A stretch of 64,000 nucleotides of DNA, from positions 806,001 through 870,000 of the forward strand of contig CAJZBQ010000018.1 of assembly GCA_914767885.1 (NCBI GenBank), given 5' to 3'. How positions within the stretch are numbered: the first letter of the stretch is position 1; each line of letters opens with the position of its first letter. The notes below the pieces were generated by a model. It saw nothing but the letters and a program-made list of their open reading frames with translations. It was not told the DNA's origin and did no database searches. This document shows, one piece after another, positions 31,097 to 40,152 of this stretch. Position numbers and translations under genes: made by a program. Source of the DNA: Blepharisma stoltei (lineage: Eukaryota > Ciliophora > Heterotrichea > Heterotrichida > Blepharismidae).

Positions 31097-33323
31097 TTAT
31101 TTTTTCTTCTTCAATACTAAAAATTGCTTCTTTATTTGATCAATAAAGCTCCTTGTCAAAGAATTTGGAATTATCACATAGCAATGCACCTTTTTGCTAC
31201 CACTAAAATAGAATGTCAAAATTTTCTGTGTTGAGTTTATTGATGTGATTTTTAACAGATCAATTATCTTGAACTCTTCTGTTACTCTAGAATCTGTGGA
31301 TAATTCAGGGTCTCCTAAGATACCAATAGTTAAATATTGGGATTTTAAATAGAAAAAATAATTTTCATCATAGATGGTGTTAGAATTTTTGTCATATTTC
31401 TTACTGATAAAAAATGATGATGCTGGATCAGATTTTTGAAGGTTGTTTTCTGACTGTAACTTTGCTTCAAGAGCAAGCTTTTCTAGATTTGAATCCAAAG
31501 AAAAAGTCCTTCTCATAGTGCCTAGCATTGATGATCTAAATTTTTTTAATTTTGACTTCATTAGACTTGCAATATTCGGGCCATCAGGTGTGCAAACTAA
31601 GCAATATTCCTCTTGATGATTTTCCAACTGCAGCTTATAATGCATTGCAAATTCATGGCATTTTTCAAAGCCTCCTTCAGCGAGACTTATATGTGAAAAC
31701 CCATTTTTTTCAAAGCAAATCAATAACCGTTCGAGAGTATTTAAATCAGGGTTTTCTTGGTTCATTTCATCATAATTTGTGTTTGCTATTCATTTAATTA
31801 TGCTTTTAATTTTTTTTATTCATTTTTATTATTTTTTTAAAAAAAACTATTTTTGCTATCGTTTCTTCTGAACTTAAAATACAAAAATGAAAAATTTCTT
31901 TCATTTTTTCATACTGATCTACAATCTGCTGCAAATTTTCATCACTTACAAAGAACGGGACACTGACTACAATAGAGTTTGGGACTGTTCCAGCTTGTTG
32001 TTCATTTTCTGTCCTAAAATCAATTAAAAATAATGGAATGTCGTTAGTTTTGTTTATGCACCATGCACAGTCATTATGCTTACAGTTGCAGATGCTCATT
32101 TCTGGGTATGCTCTGTGCATGATTTCTCTTGGATGCACAGTAAAGCACAGATCTTTTTCTAATGAAGAAATATATGAGTCTACATGGTCTATGTTATAGA
32201 TATTGATTTGGTTTAGTTTTATTTTTATTGAGTAAGGCATATTTGATTTAATTCGAGATGCAATTTTCAAAATTTCTGTCAACTCCTGCATGCTATGTAT
32301 AGAAAGCTGCGAAAGTGTTTGTGGAATCGATATTTCTTCCTGTGCCAAAATATGATTTTTGCTGTAAGTAAGCAAAGCAACTGCTATATAAGCTACAAAA
32401 ATATAATCTTTTTCTTTTATCAGGGTTTCCCATAGTTTATAGATAATTTCTATATCATTGATTTTGCTTGAAAATACAGTGATGAATCAGCAGGTAGAAA
32501 ACAGCTCAGGAGATATCCCATGGGTATGGAAATAAGAGCTTAAGACAGGCTCATGATATCTGAGTAGCAATTTAAAAATTATGAATAAAGCATGGAGAGG
32601 CTTAAAGTCCTAAATATAATTTACAGTACCAAACATCTTTGGCAATACTTGCTGTATGAAGCTTTCGAATAAGCAGTATGCTTGCTGCAGAGAAATCCCT
32701 TCTCTTATCATTAAGACAAATAAAACCATAATTTCATTCATTCCTTGGGTGTATGGGGTGTTTTTTGCTTTGCAGTAATGAGTTAGTAAGATTTCTAACT
32801 TTTAATACAAAAAATCATACCTTTTTGCAATGAATAGAAACATTTCTTAGCCTATTATGATAGCGGCTACCTGTAGGATATTTCATTGAAAAAGGTATAT
32901 TATATTTTTTTTGGAAAAATAATATTTATTATAATCAGTTGCTTAAATTTCTGATCTGCTCCCACGAGCCAAAGATGGATTTCACGCGTGAAAATCCATA
33001 AATTCCACGGAGCCGATCAGAAATAACATCAAAATATTATATTATTTAAGCAATGGGTTAAGTATTCAATTTTATAATTCATAGCAGACAACAATTTTTT
33101 ATATATAAATATTATAATTATTTTATCATAAGCTATAGTAACCTTTTTCTTGTTCTGTAAGAATAGTTGTTCTTGTCCTTTCTACATCCAATTTTATGAC
33201 CTGCTGATTAGGCAGATCAAAGTTTTGGCTAAAACCAACATTTCTGATTTCAGTGATTTGTAAAAGATCCTGAATATTCCTCACCTTTCAGATATCAAAT
33301 CTTCGATTTTTTGTGCTTTCCAT
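31097..33323 (-). CDS. TBC1D23: TBC1D23-like TBC plus rhodanese protein
   Basis: 624 residues after a 15-nt intron (32610-32624), a 22-nt interval (32799-32820) and IESs of 245 and 70 bp; 2227 - 352 = 1875 nt. The TBC-like part begins IKLDVERTRTTI and includes YTQGMNEIMVLF but lacks clear Arg/Gln GAP fingers, as in TBC1D23. Then a rhodanese-like domain (PLFLIDFRTENEQQAG, FSHISLAEGGFEKC) and a C-terminal PH-like domain (QYLTIGILGDPE). In animals the protein links endosome-derived vesicles to Golgi golgins. Confidence 0.8.
31787..31858. other. IES, 70 bp, in TBC1D23
   Basis: Flanked by TAGCAAA on both sides. Removal joins EETI to ANTNY between rhodanese segments. Confidence 0.88.
32796..32820. 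other. 22-nt removed interval (long intron or micro-IES)
   Basis: Removing 22 nt either as GT-AG (32799-32820) or as TA-TA (32796-32818) restores the TBC frame (KK|VEILLTHYCK or KK|LEILL). Neither class normally has this size. Confidence 0.6.
32879..33125. other. IES, 245 bp, with an internal palindromic element
   Basis: Joins GYYSLW to YPTGS. The centre (about 32951-33034) is an inverted repeat, ATTTCTGATC / GATCAGAAAT, with the hairpin GGATTTCACGCGTGAAAATCC at its core: probably a small MITE inside an IES. Confidence 0.75.
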
Positions 33324-33629
33324 AGCTTTATATGTTAATTTTAACTAAAACTTATTTATTTTGATTTTTATTAAATAAGTTTATTTTCAGTAGTATTCTT
33401 ATTCTATTTTATAAATACAGAAAAGAATACATATTTAAACTTTTCATATTTTTCTTTTATTGATAAAGTAGCTTAAGTATATCTCAATGTCTAAATATAC
33501 TGCTTTATATGACTTTTATAATAAATAAAAAATATACAATTTTATAATTAATAAAATAAAAGCACTAGGCATGTTAATGGATTGTGTATTTTTTGTGGAG
33601 CTTAATATTTCTTTTCAGTTACAATAAAT
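33324..33629. other. AT-rich spacer
   Basis: Divergent promoter region between TBC1D23 and the surface protein gene. No motif was recognised. Confidence 0.4.
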
Positions 33630-34431
33630 ATGTACTTTCTCGCACTTCTTTTATCTGCAGCTTCTGGAGCTACCTGCCCTCTGTGGAGCTGCAGTACTTC
33701 ACTGGCAACTGGAGTCTGTGTTGAATACCAGGATTCGAGCACCTACTTAGTCAACTATAATGGCTGCCCTTCAAGTGCTCCTTACTGCAACTACGAGTCT
33801 GTCCTAAGTTGGATCCCTAACGCATTCTCAGGCTACACCTGGAGCTGTGAAACTACTATACCTTCCTATCTCATTTATTGCTATTTTTATTATCAAAATC
33901 ATTCAATAAATCTTATTTTTTTATTATTTTAAGCTTTATTATGTATAAATAAACATTAAATATGCCAATAATAAACCCATTAAGTATAACACAACTGACT
34001 ATTGGACAGTTCCATCCAGCTCCAATTATTTAGCCTGCAAGCCAAAATATTACAATAAAAATCTCGCATCCGGCTCTCACCCAAAAGAATGCAGCACTAT
34101 AGGCTCTACAGACTCTAATTGTATTTTAAAGGACGGGAGCTATTCAGAATGCAAATGTGGACTAAATGGAAAAGCTTACTGCGTCCCTGAGCCGTCATCT
34201 GAAGCGTTTTCCGATTACTGGACACAATGCTGTACAATTAATTGTGGACACATGGATACGTTTAAGCATTACTTGTATTGGTATTTGAAGATGGAGTATT
34301 ATGTGGAGTATATAAGTGGGTATAGCTGCACAAAAATATTTACCCAGTTCTCAGATATTGATAATTTGGATTATGTCGGAGATGGGGCCATTGGGCTACT
34401 GATGGGACTGGGAGCAGTAATCTTACTATAA
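33630..34431 (+). CDS. Cysteine-rich GPI-anchored surface-type protein
   Basis: 227 residues after removing a 118-bp IES. Signal peptide MYFLALLLSAASGA, about 20 cysteines (CPLWSCSTSLATGVC, ECKCGLNGKAYC, QCCTINCGH), and a C-terminal hydrophobic end with no tail (IGLLMGLGAVILL), as for GPI anchoring. The Cys/Trp style is similar to the 2694 protein. Likely a cell-coat protein; ligand unknown. Confidence 0.72.
33867..33986. other. IES, 118 bp, in surface protein gene
   Basis: Joins TTIPS to YNTTD; contains stops. Confidence 0.82.
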
Positions 34432-34623
34432 TTCTTTAGATTTTTAATTGTAATTTGTTAAACTGATTGAAATTTAAATTAATTTGATAACTAAGCTAGA
34501 TTTATTAGGTTTTTTGAAGGGTAGTTATACAATTTATTATATTAATAAGCTTTTTATCATTTTTCTATATTTTTACTGCTTTATTTATTATTGCCTTGAA
34601 TAGATAACAAATATTCACATTAA

Positions 34624-34974
34624 TTACTTAAAAAATCTTTCTGAACTCTCAAAGATTCCAGAAGCAATTAATTCTTGAATAGGAACACTGTCTAGTTTTA
34701 CAGCGAACCTTGGGTTTAGAGAAGTTATACATGTCGCGTTTCTAAGACAATGCCCAAGAACGCTTTCAAACGATGAGCTTCTTCTATGAGAACTTGGATA
34801 AGACGATGACTTTACACCTTTATCTGAAAAATTAGACGAGTGCCTATTGAAGTTTGTATCATCGTGAAAATGATAATTCAGATCATTTCTAGGGAGAAGG
34901 TTAAAATCAAAGTCTTCGTTTGAATCTAATGTACTTACATATCCGTCTAGGTTATCTGACGCTTTATTTACCAT
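34624..34974 (-). CDS. Hypothetical Ser-rich protein
   Basis: 116 residues, ends in TAA. Acidic N-terminus (STLDSNEDFDFNLLP), a Ser-rich middle with a kinase-type site (SHRRSSSFES), and a C-terminal segment that may fold (CITSLNPRFAVKLDSVPIQ). No family was recognised. Confidence 0.5.
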   Translation of the reverse strand: MVNKASDNLDGYVSTLDSNEDFDFNLLPRNDLNYHFHDDTNFNRHSSNFSDKGVKSSSYPSSHRRSSSFESVLGHCLRNATCITSLNPRFAVKLDSVPIQELIASGIFESSERFFK

Positions 34975-35095
34975 TTATGATTATTAAGAATGAGGATTAG
35001 ATGGAGGTTATAGCGTTTTTATAAATTATGGGGATTGGGAAATTTTTAATAAAAGAAAAGAAATTATGCAGAGCTGTGGAGGACTATAAAAAAGG

Positions 35096-35271
35096 TATAG
35101 GAGTTTTCCCTATATGGCCCGATAAGGGCCGTGGGTTCTCCGAGAAATCCCTCTGCTGGTTGAGCCAACCAGTGAATTGGTCTAACCAGCGCACTGAATT
35201 GGTTTGACCAACAGAGGAATTCCACGGAGAACCCACGGCCCTTATCGAGCCCTATAGGGAAAACTCCTATA
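35096..35271. mobile_element. MITE family D, 176 bp, intergenic
   Basis: Nearly perfect ~60-bp terminal inverted repeats: TATAGGAGTTTTCCCTATA at the left, TATAGGGAAAACTCCTATA at the right, continuing through GATAAGGGCCGTGGGTTCTC. The internal spacer carries ACTGAATTGGT/CAGTGAATTGG repeats. TA-bounded. Confidence 0.85.
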
Positions 35272-35313
35272 ATTTTTATTGGGTAAATAGGAAAGTTAAT
35301 GTATATTAAATAA

Positions 35314-35778
35314 TTAAGACTTTGGGATTTTTTCTTTAGCAGGCTTTGGCTCGCTTTTTTTCGCCTTTTTTGGTTTTGCAGCTGCCTCTTTTTGAGTAAG
35401 ATTAAATTTCCTGAGATTCATAGAATTTCCATCTTTAAACCCAATTTCTATTTTCTTATCTAATACTCCTAAAGCCATTCTTGAAAACTCAATTTGTTTA
35501 TTTTTTTCTTTTGCTATAATGGCGCTTTTACTTTTCTGTGTATTCCAATTATATTTTTCTACAAGATCCTTTAGCTCAGAGTCGCAAAAAAAGCTTGATT
35601 TTCCAACTTTGACTTCTAAAAAGCTTCCTTTGTCATCAATCATGTATCTGTATTCGTTATTAATCAGTTTTTTGGATTTGCAGTAATCATTTAGCAATTT
35701 GTTAGCATGGACTAGTGCTTTTTCATTTGACTCATGATCAGCAATTGGGACTTTTGCTATGAGGCTTGACCTATACAT
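35314..35778 (-). CDS. Hypothetical protein with Lys-rich tail
   Basis: 154 residues. The body is helical with conserved-looking blocks (FFCDSELKDLVEKYNW, EFSRMALGVLDKKIEIGF). The C-terminus is low-complexity basic (KPKKAKKSEPKPAKEK), suggesting nucleic-acid or nucleolar association. The start codon lies inside the target duplication of the neighbouring SINE-like insertion; the ATG survives either way. Family not recognised. Confidence 0.5.
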   Translation of the reverse strand: MYRSSLIAKVPIADHESNEKALVHANKLLNDYCKSKKLINNEYRYMIDDKGSFLEVKVGKSSFFCDSELKDLVEKYNWNTQKSKSAIIAKEKNKQIEFSRMALGVLDKKIEIGFKDGNSMNLRKFNLTQKEAAAKPKKAKKSEPKPAKEKIPKS

Positions 35779-36291
35779 AAGTTATATAGTAATGTAATCA
35801 ATCAAAATGCTCTCTTAGCACCTGCAGCTGGAAAGGTTCATTGGGATACCAGGACCTTATAGAAGAGAGGAAAGTGTTTGGAAACGTACATCAAACTAGA
35901 TTTTGGTGGCTTGGGTGGAGGACAGCGCTGAGCTGACGAACCAATGCTCACATCCTGGGTCATTTTTTTTTCCCACATGGGGGATGGGACGCTGGAGTAG
36001 AGTAAGATATTGATCTCTTAATCAATCTGGCAATTTCCCTAGCGATAAAAAATGTTTATCTGGGCTGGCAATGGCCAGAAGATTCGATATTCAAATTTTC
36101 TGGAAGGCAATTTCGCTGACGCCCGGCATTATAATCCAGAGCCCCTGATTATTGGAAGCGAGTGTAACCCTGTCCTTTAGCAGAAGCACAGCGGAAGGCC
36201 ATGCTCAGACTGATAAGCAAGCAGTAAAGCAGAAATAGAGGCGAGTAGTATCCTTCTGGGAGCTTTTCTACAATAAGACTTATACATAAGT
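35768..36291. mobile_element. SINE/non-LTR-like insertion, ~509 bp
   Basis: GC-richer block flanked by 15-bp near-perfect duplications (GACYTATACATAAGT at 35768-35782 and 36277-36291). Inside, TGGCAATGG and GATTCGATATTC about 17 bp apart resemble weak tRNA-type A and B boxes. No terminal inverted repeats. The duplication holds the TA needed for IES-type excision. Confidence 0.65.
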
Positions 36292-36295
36292 CTAT

Positions 36296-36684
36296 ATGTT
36301 TTATTTTGCAATTTCATTGTGGCTAAGTTTTTGCCGCCAATTCATTCCCCTATTAGATCATCTGGCTCTGGAGATTTATCATCTTGAAATTGATGATGCG
36401 GGATAGTTGAATATGGCATGTTTGAAGCTAATAAGCTTGAAAATAAAGTATTTCCAGCTAATCCTGAAGCTAAATCATTAGCGACGATAGAACTTTCAGA
36501 AATCGATCTCAAAATCTACATTATAAGTACTTTGGCAAACTTAAAAACCATAAATAGAGAGGACATAATTAATGATAAAATACAAGGGTGGAAAGTCTAC
36601 CATGTATATACAATTTTTTCAATATTAAATACAAATAGTAATTTTCGCACTATATTATTGGGTAATATTTTCCACTCAAAATAA
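36296..36684 (+). CDS. Fragmentary hypothetical gene
   Basis: A protein-like frame runs through EYGMFEANKLENKVFP and SEIDLKIYIISTLANLK to KVYH, then enters AT-rich sequence. Upstream it continues with clustered TGA (Trp) codons, while an ATG at 36296 is in another frame. I could not fix start, end or family. The tail after about 36600 may be an IES. Confidence 0.3.
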
Positions 36685-36898
36685 TCAAAACACAAAAATA
36701 GTTGGAATTTAATTTAATTTCTTTAATAAAGTATTTTCATATTATTTCTTTATTAATATTTTAGTTGATAATATTTTTAAAAATTCTTGGAATGAATTAT
36801 TGCACAAAAATGATTTTTCAAATCCAATTCCTTGATTTAAATTTTTCTGATATAAATTCAATTATAAAATATTTTTTAATTAATTTGTTAAATTTTTA

Positions 36899-37200
36899 TT
36901 TCTCGCCTACCCAATATAATATCCAATAACTATCTCAATAGAATTTCCAGCGATTAATTTTAAATTCATTATGCAAGCTTATGGAAAAATTTTCCATATT
37001 GTCTTCCCCAAGTTCTGCTTCAAAAAGTTTCCTTGTTATATCAATAATTTCGTCTTACTTGGCCAGCATAATCTAGCATCATTATTCTTTCATTTAGAAT
37101 CATGGTTACCTCCAATTATGTCCATTAGCGCACCAGCCAGTATAGGTTGCGCTTGGGTAGAATTCGCCTTCATAAGAAATATCATCGCCTATAATAAAGT
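36899..37200 (-). pseudogene. Degenerate copy of the vWA gene at 55293
   Basis: The reverse complement reads FIIGDDISYEGEFYP and further on KLFEAELGEDNMENFS, matching the vWA protein's FIIGDDTPHGSEFHP and ELFEAEYGEDNMETFS, with several frameshifts and stops between. Only the C-terminal half of the domain is present. Confidence 0.75.
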
Positions 37201-37303
37201 TCATTCATGGAGTGTTTAGACATTTTTAAGCCTGCTAACATATTTTTTAAGGAATGTTATCAAATATTGATGATTTTTATAATAACTTAATATTAATTAT
37301 TCA

Positions 37304-39790
37304 ATGGCCATTTGCATATCAAACCAGCAGAAACTGGAGCTCTCTCTTGCTGCCTTATCGCAAGACGAGAGAACTAAGGTATTCTACATTTAGCTCCAAG
37401 GCCTACTTGAAAAATGTATCAAGACTAGTGTGGACCCAGTAGAAATCCTATTGAATTCCCGAACCCCAAAACTGAACGATATCTCAGAACCAGATTCGAA
37501 GGATCCTGATTTTTCACAGTGCACGTGAAAAATTTATAATGCCCTTGGTATTTGTTATTCAGTCTATGGTAAACAATTTCCCCGCTGACGGTGCGCTTCT
37601 ACACTGGTAGAAAATAATATCTTTATTTTTGGAGGTAGAGGACAAGAAAATCATTCAAGGAATTCTTTTCATATTTTAGACCTTGAGACCAACCAGCTAG
37701 TGACTTTAAAAACGAATGGGATACCAAGACCTAGGGAAGGACATTCAATGGTCACATATGAAAATTTTGTTATTGTATTCGGAGGCTGTGAGGGTGGAGA
37801 AGAAGCTAAGCCTTTTAATGATGTGAGGGTTTTTGATATGAAATCAAGCACTTGGGATTTGTCCAAAGTAAGAGGGCAAAGACCTCAGGGAAGATATAAT
37901 CATGGAGCAGCGTATCTTAACAACCAAATGTTTATTTATGGAGGAAATGGAGGGGAAACTATTTTAAGCGACATGTATTCACTGTTATTACCAAGCTATG
38001 AATGAAGAGAGCTAACACAAGAAAATTCCCTTCCTGGGCCAAGAGAAAATATGGGTTGTACAGCTGCATGTGATAAAATTTTTATTTTTGGCGGAAATCA
38101 GCAGACAAATGGGACGAATTTTTCTAACGAGTTATATGAAATAGAAATTATAGAATATACTGCAAACTGTATTAAAAAAATTCCTAATGGTCCAAGTCCA
38201 CCAAAAAGAGTATTTCATACACTATTGAATTTAAATGATAAATATCTAGTGCTGTTTGGCGGGCAAAATGAAATATCCATGCTTAATGACGTTTGGACTT
38301 ATGAGATTGCTCAAAATCAATGGGCTGAAATACACATCTTGAATGAAATTGCTGGAAGAATTTCTTTTGGGTCTTGCATCTACAAGAATAGTTTAGTTGT
38401 CTTAGGAGGTAAAGCCTCAGATGGAGTTGTTCAAAGTGAGTTTTCTGTGTTAAATTTTAGTAAATATACTGCTGATGAAACCTCTACGATTTCTTCTATA
38501 AAGTCTGTTCAAAATTCATCCTCCCCTACCTATTTAGCTTGCCAAAATTGTCAGCATTCTGATGAATCCTGCAATTTCACAGAAAAATTCCCTGAAATTG
38601 GAAATTTTCGTTCCAATTTTTACGTTCTTACTCCAATTCCTAACCCTGTGCTTAAATATTTTTCAGAAGAGTTTGATAATCCTTTATTGTCAATTCTAAG
38701 AATAGCTGAAATCATCGGGAAAGAAGATTTTAGAATTAAAAATATAGGAAGAGGCTTAGTGAGAGGGTCAACTTATTTAAAAGTGACCCCAGAGCCTGCT
38801 AAAATTGATTTTAATTTTCTTCATGCCAAACTATAATTGTTTTATTTGATTGCTAGCTGAACAATTAAATGCAGATTGAGCTAAAAATTGGTAGCATAAT
38901 TACAATTGATAGGCTATTTACTAATAAAAGATATAAACCAAGAATATCATTTAAGACAAGAAATGATAGCAAATTGGAAATCTTGTAAGACTGATAAAAA
39001 CGTAATGATTTTAGGCTTAGAAACATCTGCGATGTATACTCCTGAAGAAATCATGGGATTTTGCAATAATCCAGGCAAAAATAACATTATTTTCCCTCTG
39101 ATGAGAATTTCTGAAATTGCAGCCATTGTGAGTAGAAATGAAGAATTTTTAAGTGCTCTGGTAATTGAAAGGCAAAATCAGTTTTCTCCCTGCTTTTTTG
39201 TCGTTTTTGACAAGAGCAATAAGCCTGTTTACCCTATAAAAGAAGCTTATAATGGGAATATTATTAATATCACCAGAAGGAGCCATTTAGATTTACCATC
39301 TATTTTATCACACAGTTTCGGTACCACAATTTATGTATACTCCTCTGATTTTGAAAGTGAGCTCAATGAAATTTATTACAAAAACATCGAAATGACCACT
39401 TTTTTAAAATTTGCCTATTTAAAATCCCCATTTCCTCTAAAATTCTATATAAATTCCACACTTATTGAAAAAGACACATCAAAAAAGAATTTTTCAACCG
39501 GAATTGCTTCGAATTCTCAATGGGAAATATGAAAAACAGAAATCGACTTTTTTTCACTATTAATTTATTCCAAAAATAGACTTATTTATTGGGAAACTAA
39601 GAAAAACAATATAAGACGATGTAGGGAAAAGGAGTCAATAATTGTGAAACTTTTAACAGATGAGCTGATATCGCCTATTACAAATCAAATTAAATGGGAA
39701 AAAGAGACCATGTACTTATTTGCTGATATATATAGAGAAGGCACAAAAAGAAAAAAAGGTTTAGCTTCTGATGATTATGTCTATACTTAA
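37304..39790 (+). CDS. Kelch-repeat protein
   Basis: 797 residues after a 15-nt intron (37379-37393) and a 78-bp IES (38832-38909). After a 100-residue N-terminus, at least five kelch blades follow: NIFIFGGRG, NFVIVFGGCEGG, QMFIYGGNGG, KIFIFGGNQ, YLVLFGGQN and SLVVLGGKA, with DVRVFD/DVWTYE strand partners. The C-terminal 350 residues are unrelated and may form a second domain. Several TGA Trp. Kelch propellers are protein-binding scaffolds; the partner is unknown. ATG 37304 was chosen because in-frame stops lie just upstream. Confidence 0.82.
38832..38911. other. IES, 78 bp, in kelch gene
   Basis: Joins LHAKL to GYLLI. The ends form a short inverted repeat (TATAATTGT / ACAATTGATA). Confidence 0.88.
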
Positions 39791-39851
39791 TCTATACAAT
39801 AATATATGAAACTCTGGTATAAATAATAAAATTTTGTAAGTGTTCCAGCAT

Positions 39852-40046
39852 GGCTGTTTGCCCGAGTGGTTAAGGGGGCAGACTTAAGATCTGAGGTAAT
39901 GAGAATTTAACTTTTTTTTTGAAAAACTCTTTTTAAATTATAGAAAAATAAATAAATAATGACATAGAAATTATCTAGATTTATTTTAGCTTTACCTAAG
40001 ATCTGCTGGATCAACGTCCGCGTGGGTTCGAACCCCACAGCAGCCA
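39852..40046 (+). tRNA. tRNA-Leu(UAA) interrupted by a 112-bp insert
   Basis: Acceptor arms GGCTGTT and AGCAGCC with discriminator A pair fully. The D arm (GCCCGAGTGGTTAAGGGGGC), a class II variable arm (TGGATCAACGTCC) and the T arm (GTGGGTTCGAACCCCAC) are all present, and a T-run follows at 40047. Removing 112 bp between TA 39885 and TA 39997 gives the anticodon arm GCAGA-CTTAAGA-TCTGC with anticodon TAA. Both flanks of the insert read TAAGATCTG. Confidence 0.92.
39885..39998. other. IES (or unusually long tRNA intron), 112 bp, in the anticodon loop
   Basis: The length matches the second IES size class (110-114 bp). The ends form an inverted repeat (AGATCTGAGGTAA / TTACCTAAGATCT). The 9-bp direct repeat would also allow splicing at the canonical 37/38 site. 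Confidence 0.75.
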
Positions 40047-40152
40047 TTTTTGTAATTTTTCATAAAATTTTTATTTCGCCTACTTTTGACGATTTCAGGA
40101 CTCAGCTTAGTCTATACAAAAAATAGAAATGAAAATATATTAAATAGACTCT

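Noticed and set aside
39885-39998. Ordinary tRNA intron
   Set aside because: Not fully excluded, since the site is compatible with 37/38, but length, TA ends, inverted ends and IES size class favour an IES. Kept as a stated alternative.
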